Below, piece after piece: positions 16,454 to 25,120 of a stretch of 64,000 bases of DNA. The translations under genes were made by a program, and so were the position numbers. The notes beneath the pieces were generated by a model. The model saw only the letters and a list, made by a program, of their open reading frames with translations, ran no database searches and was not told the DNA's origin. Numbering within the stretch: the first letter of the stretch is position 1; each line of letters starts with the position of its first letter. The stretch is taken from the NCBI RefSeq assembly GCF_014651675.1, contig NZ_BMXI01000022.1:1-64000 (forward strand). Direction: 5' to 3'. The DNA is from Roseibacillus persicicus. Its GTDB lineage: Bacteria; Verrucomicrobiota; Verrucomicrobiia; Verrucomicrobiales; Akkermansiaceae.

Positions 16454-19120
16454 TTACCGGGTGATCCGCAGCCGGACGAAACGGCGTCCATTACGTCCCG
16501 TAGGGAGGCTGATGTTCACTAGTTGGACGAATGGGTCATCGGCTTCAAAAGTCTCAGCAACGCCCTCGGTGGACCATGAGTCGGGAAGAAGGGTTTCGCT
16601 CCACTCGACGATAAATGGAAGTTTGTCCGCGAGAGCCGCGCTACTGCGCGGATACTCGAAAATCAGCGTGGTTTGCTCTGGGCTGAGGCGGAGAGGTGTG
16701 GAGGCGAGACTGGTCCCGTGAGGGTCCTGTCCAGTGGCGAACTCTAGGAAATTGGATTCGCCGTCCTCGTTGGGGTCGGCAAGGGGGTCGGCTGTTCCGG
16801 TAGGAATGATTGTTCCGAAGTGCTGGTATCGCCATTTCTCTTCTTCGGTCGCAGTATTAGTCGTTCCAAATTGAATTTGAGGTCTTGTATCACTGCCGGA
16901 AGAGTTGCTTCCCCCCTCGGACATGGTGATCTTTGCCCGGTTGATGCCGCCACTGTTGGCAGCGGTATTGAGGCGAAGAAAAATGTAGCTGCCTGCTCCG
17001 GCTCCACCATCATACTGGGCGTTGAGGTAATCCCCAAGCGCACTCTCTCCAGCCGTGGAGGTGGTGATGATGCCGAACGGAGTGCTATTGTCCAAAATGC
17101 CGCCTTGGAAAAAGGTCGCGTCGCTCGGATCCAGGGAACGAGTCTGCCCGTAGTAGTCTTGGGCGAGAACGGCTTCAGAATTTCTACGGCCAAGCCCGTA
17201 AAGGTCGCAGACCTCGAGGTTGCCATCCTTATCGGTGTATTCGAATTGAAGGGTTGCGTGAGTGAACGGGGACTCAACCACTCCCAGATTGGGCAGCTGA
17301 AAAACGAAGACCGTGCAGCGATCAACTCGTGCACCTGAGGGGCCTCCGGTGCCGAGCAAAGTGGTGTTGCTGTCCGTGTCGATGACATCTGGAATGTCGC
17401 GTATGCTGGCATCGCTGGAGAGGGAAAGGAGGACCCCGTCCTCAATTGACGGAGTCGCGGCAGTGGTGAAGGACCAAACCTTTCCCTCTCGGATATTGTT
17501 GCTGCTGTCGACTTCGTCGATTCGCCAAAAGTAAGTGGTCGCTCCGGCGAGGGGCGAGGGAAGAAGATAGCTGGATGAGGAGAATTCGCCCCTGAATTCC
17601 GTAGACGTTTGGGAAGCCGCTTGGACGGCATTGGGATCCGTTCCCAAGTAGACGTGATGCGCGATGGCATTGAACCCCGGGGTCCATTGCAGGGCGGAGG
17701 GGCTGACCCCGCAGGTCTCGGGGAAAGGGATGGGTTGAACCGCACGGGTGGAAACTTGATAGTCGCGGATGTGGAGAGAAGTGGCAGCCCCATCGGAATT
17801 TGCTTTCTCCTGTCCGTAGACCGAGAGGACGTTGTCCAACTCCCAGCGGGTCGTGTCGATATGGCCTTCGCCCCCTTCGGTCGAATCCGACTGGGTGTGA
17901 ATCAGGGACCAGTTCCAATGACTCTGGTTGGCGTGAGGCGTACCCTTCGCAATTCGGAGCCTATTTCCGGACGCATAGGCGAGGAAGAGATTGCCATTGT
18001 CTTCGCCTACCAATTTGGGACGGCTTCCGTTCAAAGGGAGGACCGAATAATGCCAAGTGCCGGAGGCGGACCGCCAATGGTGGTGGTATCGACGAGTGGA
18101 CGTTCCCGCTTCATGATATGAGAGCATGATATGGCAGCTTCCGTCCGGATAAGCGTAGTGGGTGAACTGGTTCGACAGGCCGGTATTCTGGGGAATAGCG
18201 GCGACGACGAGACCCGGTGAATCTATGGAAAGAGCGCCCGAACCAATGGTGCCAATCTGACTGCCGGCGGAGTTGAACCAAGTTCGGCCATGGTCGTCGC
18301 TATAGGCATAATTGAGGTCATGGTTGTTGCTGGAGCCATTGGAGCTCTCGCGCCATCCCCAGGAAACATGCAAGCGATTGCCGCCGTAGGAGATACCATT
18401 GAGATAAGGGTTTCGGCTCGAGCTATTGGTGGAAACCGCCCCAGTGTAGCTGCCGTTTTTGGAAATGATTTTTCCCATCCCGGCACTCCATTGGCTGGTG
18501 GTGCCGTCGTATTCTTGCAACATCCCGTCTCCATTGCCCGAGCCACCGTCGCGATAGTAGAGCATCAGGTCGCCATTGGGGGCATTGAAGAAGGTCGGGT
18601 ATGTGAAGCTGCTGCCTACCGAAACGGAGCCGAGTTGGTTAGAGACCGAGCCAAAGAGAGCGGAGTTCCATTCGACCGTTTCGGGTTCGCTGGCTGCGCC
18701 GGGGGTCGAAACGAGGTAGTTGAGTGGATCCGCGTGATGGTCGAAGGCGAGGTGAATGGTGCCATCCAGATGGCAGATTCCTATCGCTGTCGAATTGTGA
18801 GAGTCATTGTTAGTGATGTTGTAGTCAGGGTAACGAATCACCTCCCAAGTGCCCGAAGGCAATTTGCGACGTCCGACGCAGACTTGGCGATCCTGGTCGT
18901 AGTAGGTCGTATACTGATAACCTTTGAAGGTTGTCATCGGATGCCGCTGATAGGTGCGACCATTCACATTCTGGCTGAAGTTCGCGGCAGAGGATGAGAA
19001 ATTGAGAGCGTTGGGATCGACGATGTCGTCGCCCAAGACCACCAAATCCTGGCCAAACAAAGAATGGCTCAGAGCGAGAGCAAGCAAAGTTGTGGTCGAG
19101 AGGAAAGGTGGATGCCGCAT
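16454..19120 (-). CDS. Secreted BNR_4 beta-propeller protein, candidate polysaccharide lyase
   Basis: The start at 19120 gives a signal peptide ending SLFGQ (~24 residues) and an 888-residue product. Residues ~25-460 look like the BNR_4 propeller that includes ulvan lyases of families PL24/PL25: NDSHNSTAIG and FDHHADPLNY are spaced like the two His-containing motifs lining the lyase active site, and an Asp-box-like SDDHGRTWF follows. Next are an FN3-like domain (~465-560), a DNRLRE-like beta domain (~570-770), a DPNEDGESNFLEF repeat and a tail ending RFVRLRITR. The lyase assignment is by motif resemblance; a non-catalytic binding propeller is possible. It is the last gene of the minus-strand cluster reaching back to 26251, with two direct repeats upstream. 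Confidence 0.7.
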   Translation of the reverse strand: MRHPPFLSTTTLLALALSHSLFGQDLVVLGDDIVDPNALNFSSSAANFSQNVNGRTYQRHPMTTFKGYQYTTYYDQDRQVCVGRRKLPSGTWEVIRYPDYNITNNDSHNSTAIGICHLDGTIHLAFDHHADPLNYLVSTPGAASEPETVEWNSALFGSVSNQLGSVSVGSSFTYPTFFNAPNGDLMLYYRDGGSGNGDGMLQEYDGTTSQWSAGMGKIISKNGSYTGAVSTNSSSRNPYLNGISYGGNRLHVSWGWRESSNGSSNNHDLNYAYSDDHGRTWFNSAGSQIGTIGSGALSIDSPGLVVAAIPQNTGLSNQFTHYAYPDGSCHIMLSYHEAGTSTRRYHHHWRSASGTWHYSVLPLNGSRPKLVGEDNGNLFLAYASGNRLRIAKGTPHANQSHWNWSLIHTQSDSTEGGEGHIDTTRWELDNVLSVYGQEKANSDGAATSLHIRDYQVSTRAVQPIPFPETCGVSPSALQWTPGFNAIAHHVYLGTDPNAVQAASQTSTEFRGEFSSSSYLLPSPLAGATTYFWRIDEVDSSNNIREGKVWSFTTAATPSIEDGVLLSLSSDASIRDIPDVIDTDSNTTLLGTGGPSGARVDRCTVFVFQLPNLGVVESPFTHATLQFEYTDKDGNLEVCDLYGLGRRNSEAVLAQDYYGQTRSLDPSDATFFQGGILDNSTPFGIITTSTAGESALGDYLNAQYDGGAGAGSYIFLRLNTAANSGGINRAKITMSEGGSNSSGSDTRPQIQFGTTNTATEEEKWRYQHFGTIIPTGTADPLADPNEDGESNFLEFATGQDPHGTSLASTPLRLSPEQTTLIFEYPRSSAALADKLPFIVEWSETLLPDSWSTEGVAETFEADDPFVQLVNISLPTGRNGRRFVRLRITR

Positions 19121-19145
19121 GAGTTTGTTCAATTGCCTGAGTCTT

Positions 19146-19174
19146 GGAATACGACAAGTCCCCAAAAATTTGGG
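19146..19174. promoter_or_regulatory. Direct-repeat element (copy 1) and adjoining palindrome
   Basis: GGAATACGACAAGTC (19146-19160) is followed at once by CCCAAA-AA-TTTGGG (19161-19174), 25-55 bp before the start at 19120. A near-identical GGAATACGACTTGTC lies at 19275-19289. Confidence 0.4.
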
Positions 19175-19274
19175 AGCAAGCCGACTCTCCTTTCTACGAT
19201 GTAGACACGACTACTCTTAGCCCGAACATCGCTCAATTCATGGTCTTGGCAACATCTGATGTCTCGTTCTCACA

Positions 19275-19289
19275 GGAATACGACTTGTC
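19275..19289. promoter_or_regulatory. Direct-repeat element (copy 2)
   Basis: GGAATACGACTTGTC shares its first ten bases with the copy at 19146 and inverts the central AA to TT. The two lie 129 bp apart in the gap upstream of the BNR_4 gene. Confidence 0.35.
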
Positions 19290-19309
19290 TCCGCTTTTGC
19301 GAAAACTAC

Positions 19310-21262
19310 TTACAATACAGATATCGTGCAGGTCGCCCTCATCCCGGAATCCCGTGGGAGTTGGGCTATGATGGGGACTGCTTCGGCTCCGGGAACCATG
19401 TTGAAGACGCGGCCTCTCTTCGTCTCCTGAATGGTGAGGGGCACGGTGGACTCAATGACCACGATGCCATTTGGTTTGGAAATTTCGATGCGGGTCTCGG
19501 AGACTTGTTTGACCGCCTCTCCGGTTGGAGAAAGAACGGGCAGGATGAGAGAAGCTTGCTCTTTGGAGGCGTCGCCGTTTGTGCTCTGGGCGGTGATGAC
19601 GGTTCGATTTTCCTCAAAAAGATATTCTAGATCGAATCGAGAAACTTCGTCCGCAAGGGCTTGGTAGTTGAGATTCGTCAGGGTTGTTTGCACGTGAAAA
19701 CGGATTTGTTTTTCATTCTCCTCATGGGTGACCTTGGCGGTCAAATCGTAGAGATTGGTAAACCACTTTCCGTTTTTTCTGATCTCGATTCGTGGAGTGA
19801 GGGGGAAGTCTCCGCCGGGGTTTTCTTGCTGATTGAGAGGTTCGACTTGGAGATACTTGGGCATGCTTCCAGCGAGGAGGAGACCAACTTTGTCATGGTA
19901 AAGGACGGAGAGCGAACCACCGGTTGCATGCAAAATATGCTCGGGCTCTGATTTAGTGCGGTAAATGGAATCATAGGCCGAGACCGTGGCCCGCCAGGGC
20001 CCCTTCGCAGCGAGGGAAACTGCAATTTCTGGGAAGTGTTTGACGCCTTTGGCAACTTCACGGGGAAGGGGGGTGGCGTCGTCGACATGCTCGAGCGACT
20101 TTTTGTGATCTTGCACGAAAGCGAGAGTCTTGGCGTGGGCGAAGGTGTGATGGATGCAGGGTCTGACACCGTGCGAGACGTAATGCGGACCCCCATGAAG
20201 CAAGCCGTTTGCGGTGCAGCGGGCCAGAAGCTCGGTGCTTCTCACTGCTGCGGTGCCAAGGGCCGGATTGCGGTGAGCCATCATGGCAAAGGCCGGCTGG
20301 CAACCATCACAGGTGCGGCTACCCCAGTAGGTCCATTTGAACTGACGGGTGCCCCAGCTATTGTCCCATCCACCGTCGGGCAACATGAATTGAAGGTGGC
20401 CTTCGAGGGATTTCTGCAACAGTTGGAGCAGTTCCTCGTCCTTTTGGTGGAGGGCATAGAGGGTCACTCCGTTGAGGGATTCTTCGACGTTGTAGCCGAG
20501 GTCTACTGGCAGGAGGTTGCGAGCGCTGCGGACGTCGTATGGCTTCCCTTCGCCAAAGAGGAGCTTGTTGGGCTCTGTGAAGTATTCTTTGACTCCACTG
20601 GCTAGTTCGCTGCTTCGGTCGAGGTATTTTTGCTCGCCAAGAACTCGTCCCAAGAGGTCGAAACCATGAACGGCGGTGAAGCCATAGTTGACGTTGGTGA
20701 AATTGAGAGTCTTGAATTTTTTCCAAAGGTAATCGCTGGCGGCGTGTTTCAGCCGTGCTTTCCAAGTCGCGAGCTGCTCTTCGCTCAGTAAATCGCCGTG
20801 ATACTGAATCGCCTCCGCCAGCGCGATTGCTCCGAAAATGGAGGTGCCGTGCCAAGACTTTGGATTCAGATCGTTGGTCCAGCGTCCATCAGCACCCGAG
20901 ACGTTCTTGGACCAGTCGAAGAGTTTGATGGCTGCGGCGAGATACTTCTCGTCGCCGGTAGATTTAGCCATCCGAAGAATGGGGTAGACCGCCTCCCAAC
21001 AACGTCCGTGAATGTGTTCGCAGGATGGGCAAGCGAGTGCGCCATCATGAATGGGATTGTCGGGTTCGTCGATTTGGTGGGCAAGCATGCCATCGACCCA
21101 ATCCGCGAGGAGATTGCCGCTGAGAGAGTCAAAGTCAGAGAGCGATTTTCCGGCGCTGTCGTCGGCGAGGGCCAATGAAGAGGTGAGAATTCCCCCGGTG
21201 GAGAGAAAGATTCCGGCGGAGCCGAAGGAGAGTGATTCGATGAAGGTTCTGCGATTTTGCAT
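19310..21262 (-). CDS. Exported alpha/alpha-toroid enzyme, probable polysaccharide lyase or hydrolase
   Basis: A 650-residue protein with a Tat-like leader (NRRTF followed by a hydrophobic stretch). Residues ~45-420 look alpha-helical with repeated aromatic and His-containing turns (HGRCWEAVYP, FTNVNYGFTAVHGFDLLGRV, DGGWDNSWG, RPCIHHTFAHAKTL), typical of alpha/alpha-toroid carbohydrate enzymes. Residues ~430-650 look like an antiparallel beta-sandwich. That two-part layout fits polysaccharide lyases of the heparinase II/alginate-lyase type, but I cannot place it in a numbered family. Its position between the BNR_4 protein and the ThuA-dehydrogenase supports a role in the same glycan pathway. 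An inverted repeat GACAA-CT-TTGTC lies 59 bp upstream. Confidence 0.65.
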   Translation of the reverse strand: MQNRRTFIESLSFGSAGIFLSTGGILTSSLALADDSAGKSLSDFDSLSGNLLADWVDGMLAHQIDEPDNPIHDGALACPSCEHIHGRCWEAVYPILRMAKSTGDEKYLAAAIKLFDWSKNVSGADGRWTNDLNPKSWHGTSIFGAIALAEAIQYHGDLLSEEQLATWKARLKHAASDYLWKKFKTLNFTNVNYGFTAVHGFDLLGRVLGEQKYLDRSSELASGVKEYFTEPNKLLFGEGKPYDVRSARNLLPVDLGYNVEESLNGVTLYALHQKDEELLQLLQKSLEGHLQFMLPDGGWDNSWGTRQFKWTYWGSRTCDGCQPAFAMMAHRNPALGTAAVRSTELLARCTANGLLHGGPHYVSHGVRPCIHHTFAHAKTLAFVQDHKKSLEHVDDATPLPREVAKGVKHFPEIAVSLAAKGPWRATVSAYDSIYRTKSEPEHILHATGGSLSVLYHDKVGLLLAGSMPKYLQVEPLNQQENPGGDFPLTPRIEIRKNGKWFTNLYDLTAKVTHEENEKQIRFHVQTTLTNLNYQALADEVSRFDLEYLFEENRTVITAQSTNGDASKEQASLILPVLSPTGEAVKQVSETRIEISKPNGIVVIESTVPLTIQETKRGRVFNMVPGAEAVPIIAQLPRDSGMRATCTISVL

Positions 21263-21562
21263 GAAGGTGCGACAAGGTGGGGAGTTGGCGTTCTCGTTAG
21301 CTTTTCAGGCTAGAGACTGGGACAACTTTGTCGTGTCGCTGAAAGAGGGGACATTTCTCCCGCCCCATCGAACTTTCCTAGCAAGACGGTGTTCTTAAAG
21401 AATCGTCGGGGTAGAAGGGTGGGCATCGGAGAAGGAACAGTGGAGCTGAGCTCGCTGTACCTTTGAATTCTTGGATCGGCTGACGGCGGGGAGGGGGCTC
21501 TGGACACACTTTTCCATCAAGGTGCCGGAGCCATAGAGCCCCCAGCTGATTTGAGATAGTTC
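21263..21562. other. Intergenic region with inverted repeats
   Basis: 300 bp between two minus-strand genes. GACAACTTTGTC (21321-21332) is a GACAA/TTGTC inverted repeat near the toroid-enzyme start. A larger stem, GGGGGCTCT (21493-21501) with AGAGCCCCC (21535-21543), competes with an internal stem (21496-21507 with 21522-21532). It lies ~20 bp past the stop of the fusion gene and lacks a T-tract. Confidence 0.45.
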
Positions 21563-24500
21563 CTAGTTCTCCAGCTCTTTGACCTGATACATCATCTGCT
21601 GCTTGGAGGTGTCTTGGCGGACTTTTTTAACAAAGTCGGCCGAGACAGGAGAAGCGTCGTTGCTCCATGTCTGGCGCACATAGGTCATCACGTCGGCGAT
21701 TTGCTGGTCGTCAAGGGTGGAGCCGAGGGGCGGCATGGCACTATTGAACTGATCTCCATTCCGTTCCAGCGGACCCATGAGACCGTGGAGGACAATCTTC
21801 GCCACACGTTCGGGGTCTCCCGTAGCCCAGGAAGAACCATCGAGCGGTGGGAAGGAGTGTGGAACGCCCTTTCCGTCCACGCCGTGACAAGCGACACAGG
21901 TAAGGCTATAAACGGCGAGACCACGTTCGTGGATTTCGGAGTCGGGTTCGAATTTTCGCTGGGTGGGAACGCTCGGTTTGTCACCCTGATCGGCGAAGGT
22001 CTGCAGGCTCTCGAGGGCACCCGCGAGGCTGTTGCTATTACCGAGCGCAATCAGAGAGAGGTCGTCGAAATAGACGGTCCCGCGGCCTACGCCATACCCG
22101 CTTAAGAGACAGTGGATGAGAGCGTCGCGGTCGGAGCCGGCCTCGAATTCGACTGAGACTTGGGTCCATTCGTTTGTTCCTTTGAGGCTCCGCGTGCGTT
22201 GCCCGCCGTGCAAATTGATCAATGCTCCTGGTGCATTGTTGCGAGTTTCCAAGTTCTCAGTTTTGAGCCAACCGGAAAGACGGTAGCGGACGCCACGCTT
22301 GACGGGGACTGAAATGGCAACACCGCAGTCGGAGTAATCCTTGGCGGTTATCTTCAGGCAGTTGCCCGAACGTCCGTCGGGAGAGGTAGAGACCGTGATT
22401 TGATCGGCACCTGCGCCGGCGTAGACCCTGAGGTCGTTCCAGTTGCTGGGCTGACCATTGTCGGCTTCCTCAAAGTCTCCGTTGGGCAGGAGGTTTTCAG
22501 GCTCGGATTTTTCTTCCGTGGTCCTGTCCCCGGCGGCGGCGAGAACTGTGGTGGCGTGGCGTCGGGCGGCGATGTTCCATGCGTCGCGCAGAGTGGAGTC
22601 CTCAAAGATGACCCCAGGCTGGTTGGCCGCCAGATTGTGAAGAGCCTCCCCGATTGCTGGGTCTGAGCCGGCGAGGGAGAGTCCGACCAGAATGTCGGCT
22701 AGTTCGCGACCTTCCGCCTTGATGGTTCCGTCCGAGAGGAATGCTCTCTTCAACTGGTCGGGATTCGCCAGAGCGATGGCAGCCCGGCGGGCTGCAGGCT
22801 GCCCTTGCGTCAGGAAGTCAGTGAGTAGCGAGGGTGTGAGCTGTCCCAAACTGTCGAGGGCGTAGAGAGCATGCGAGCCTGCCTCCGCGTTGGTTTTTGC
22901 CAAGCTAATCAACTCCTTCGCAAGAGTGACATCACCTTGTTCTTCAAGAAGTCGCTGGGCGGTAAGGCGCCAGAAGAGATTCGGGTGTTGGAGTCCCTTC
23001 AAAAGGCTGGCCGGCCGGGACGGGTCGAGTCCGGGATTGGCGTCATCTTTACTCCCTGTTGGATAGAGTCGATAGATTCGACCATGTTCCTTATCACGAT
23101 GAGGGGTCTCGTAGGCATTGCCTTTTCCTGTTTGCGCATTGATTCCGGCGGAGTTGCGCGAAGGCGTCGGGTTGTGCTGGATGATGATATTATACCAGTC
23201 GCAAATCCAAAGGGCTCCGTCGGGTCCAACTTCCGCGCAGACGGGAGCGGACCAGGCGTCGGCCGAGTTGTAGGTATTGTTCGGGGACTGGGTGGCCTTC
23301 CAGCCCGCTCCTTGACGCTCGAGGTCGAAGTGACCGACTAGCTTCGCCGTTGGGCCACAGATGAACGCCACCTGATTGTGATAGGAACTCGGAAAGCGGT
23401 TGGCAGTGTAGATGGCGTGACCGGCAGCCGCAGTGTAACGGTCGAACTGATCCACCTGACGAATGTCGGCCGAAGACGGATTGAGCAGGGGATTATCATC
23501 CGCGCGCGGGGTTCGCCCTTGGTCTAACGAGACCGAATCGTAGGTCTTCCTCGGAAAGGTCATGTAGAAGCTGGGGTTGCCATTGGCAGTGGAACCGAGG
23601 ATGTCGAATTCTGCCGTGAAGCCGAGTCCCCAAGTATTATTAGTAGTGGGTTGTAGCCATTCCATCTGGGAACCGTCGGGAAGAAAGCGGAAGAGACCTT
23701 GCGCGAAGCGGTGGTTCTCGTCACCAACCTTTCCATTGAAACCAGAGTAGCCGATGGTGGCATAGATCCAACCGTCGGGTCCCCACTTGAGATTGGAGGG
23801 GCCGGCATGGGTATCGCCCATATTGAAGCCGTCAATAAGGACTTCGCGAACGTCCGCCTTGTCGTCTCCATTAGTGTCTTTGAGAAAGAGAAGCTCGCTA
23901 CCATTCGTGCAAATCACGCCACCATTGGCAAAGACGAGAGAAGTTGGGATGGAAAGCTTTTCCGCGAAGCGGGTGAATTTGTCGGCGCGGCCATCGTTGT
24001 TTGTATCTTCGCAAATTGTGATGCGGTCGTGACCGAGGTTGCCCCGCTGGAGGTTGTTGGGGTAATCAATGGTCTCGATGACGAAGGCGCGGCCGCGATG
24101 GTCCCAATTGACGTAGATTGGATTGACGATGTCGGGTTCGGACGCGAAGAGGGAGAGCTCGAAGCCGACGGGCACTTGTGCGAGCTTCATTGACTCTACG
24201 GGAGAAAGAGGCTTCTGGGCCATGGTGATTTCCTTCCGCTCGCGATAGCCGGGGAGTGAAACCTCCTCTTGTTCCAAGGTAGGGATAGCGAAGCCCTTCA
24301 GGAGACGGTATCGATCGGAGCCAACGGACCAGTACACGGCCCGCTTAATCAGTTCGTGAAACTCGGGAGTGTCCCACACGCGGTGGTCGTGTCCGGAGGC
24401 GGTGTAAAAGACCCGGCCTTGACCCACTTCGCGGACCCAGGTCCAGGGTTCGTCATCCCGTTTCTGAAGGATAACCCGGTCATCATTGTGGTCGGAGTGG

Positions 24501-25024
24501 ACATAGGTCTCATCCCAAGCGTTCACCGGTTCCAGATCTTTCGTGATCGGATGGGTGCGATTGACATTTTTCGGCGAGAATACTGCGTCGCGGTGGGAGC
24601 GGAACTTGGCACCCACCAGCTCGACGAACTTTTGGGATTGTCCGTAGCAAGCAGAGGCACAATGGATGGGGAGAAAGGCTCCTCCGTTCTCCACATAGGA
24701 GATCAGAGCCTCTTCCTGCTTGGGTGGCATGGTGCCATTTTGTTCCCAATTTCCATACATGAGGACCGCGTCGTATTGCTCGAGAACTTCGGGATTGAAA
24801 ACCACGGCGGGATTTTCCGCGTAGGTGAAGTCGATGCCGTCCGCCCCGAGGTGCTTCTTAATCGCCCGGTAGCGAGTGACGGGATCGTGGCCGGGGCCGT
24901 TCCCGGTTGGCGCTCCGAAGAAGAGAACGTTGAGACGGCGGGCATCCTCCTTGGGGATGACGAGCGCTTGACCAAGGGCCAAGGCCACTAGAGCCAGAGT
25001 GAAGAGAAGAGGCAGTTTTTTCAT
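21563..25024 (-). CDS. ThuA / sugar dehydrogenase-like / cytochrome c fusion protein
   Basis: A 1153-residue exported protein (signal peptide ~1-19). Residues ~30-245 are a ThuA-like domain (MYGNWEQNGTMPP, HCASACY, SGHDHRVWDTPEF). Residues ~285-640 are the PVC-type membrane-bound dehydrogenase propeller related to glucose/sorbosone dehydrogenases (GFELSLFASEPDIVNPIYV, DTNNDGRADKF, FANGG). A helical HEAT-like stretch (~660-830) and a carbohydrate-binding-like beta-sandwich (LLPNGDFEEADNG onward, ~860-1010) follow. Last is a class I cytochrome c with C1043-x-x-C1046-H1047 and a distal Met in SAMPPLG. This suggests sugar oxidation with internal electron transfer to heme in the periplasm. Sugar and cofactor are unknown. 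It starts 97 bp after the Gfo/Idh gene. Confidence 0.85.
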   Translation of the reverse strand: MKKLPLLFTLALVALALGQALVIPKEDARRLNVLFFGAPTGNGPGHDPVTRYRAIKKHLGADGIDFTYAENPAVVFNPEVLEQYDAVLMYGNWEQNGTMPPKQEEALISYVENGGAFLPIHCASACYGQSQKFVELVGAKFRSHRDAVFSPKNVNRTHPITKDLEPVNAWDETYVHSDHNDDRVILQKRDDEPWTWVREVGQGRVFYTASGHDHRVWDTPEFHELIKRAVYWSVGSDRYRLLKGFAIPTLEQEEVSLPGYRERKEITMAQKPLSPVESMKLAQVPVGFELSLFASEPDIVNPIYVNWDHRGRAFVIETIDYPNNLQRGNLGHDRITICEDTNNDGRADKFTRFAEKLSIPTSLVFANGGVICTNGSELLFLKDTNGDDKADVREVLIDGFNMGDTHAGPSNLKWGPDGWIYATIGYSGFNGKVGDENHRFAQGLFRFLPDGSQMEWLQPTTNNTWGLGFTAEFDILGSTANGNPSFYMTFPRKTYDSVSLDQGRTPRADDNPLLNPSSADIRQVDQFDRYTAAAGHAIYTANRFPSSYHNQVAFICGPTAKLVGHFDLERQGAGWKATQSPNNTYNSADAWSAPVCAEVGPDGALWICDWYNIIIQHNPTPSRNSAGINAQTGKGNAYETPHRDKEHGRIYRLYPTGSKDDANPGLDPSRPASLLKGLQHPNLFWRLTAQRLLEEQGDVTLAKELISLAKTNAEAGSHALYALDSLGQLTPSLLTDFLTQGQPAARRAAIALANPDQLKRAFLSDGTIKAEGRELADILVGLSLAGSDPAIGEALHNLAANQPGVIFEDSTLRDAWNIAARRHATTVLAAAGDRTTEEKSEPENLLPNGDFEEADNGQPSNWNDLRVYAGAGADQITVSTSPDGRSGNCLKITAKDYSDCGVAISVPVKRGVRYRLSGWLKTENLETRNNAPGALINLHGGQRTRSLKGTNEWTQVSVEFEAGSDRDALIHCLLSGYGVGRGTVYFDDLSLIALGNSNSLAGALESLQTFADQGDKPSVPTQRKFEPDSEIHERGLAVYSLTCVACHGVDGKGVPHSFPPLDGSSWATGDPERVAKIVLHGLMGPLERNGDQFNSAMPPLGSTLDDQQIADVMTYVRQTWSNDASPVSADFVKKVRQDTSKQQMMYQVKELEN

Positions 25025-25053
25025 GTAATGGAAATTTGCAGAACGGATAGAAG

Positions 25054-25090
25054 AGGCTTTCCGGCTTCGGTAAAAGAGGCCGAAAAGCCT
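25054..25090. other. Intercistronic hairpin
   Basis: A ~12-bp imperfect stem (AGGCTTT... at 25054 with ...AAAGCCT ending 25090) sits between the Gfo/Idh stop and the ThuA-fusion start. With no T-tract it is more likely an mRNA-processing or attenuating hairpin than a terminator. Confidence 0.35.
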
Positions 25091-25120
25091 ACGCTGAAGA
25101 TCAGCTGGTGAGTTGAAAGG

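Noticed and set aside
21392-21402. TTCTTAAAGAA inverted repeat
   Set aside because: The arms are in the opposite order to AAGAA-N4-TTCTT and nearly adjacent, so it is not counted as a fourth site.
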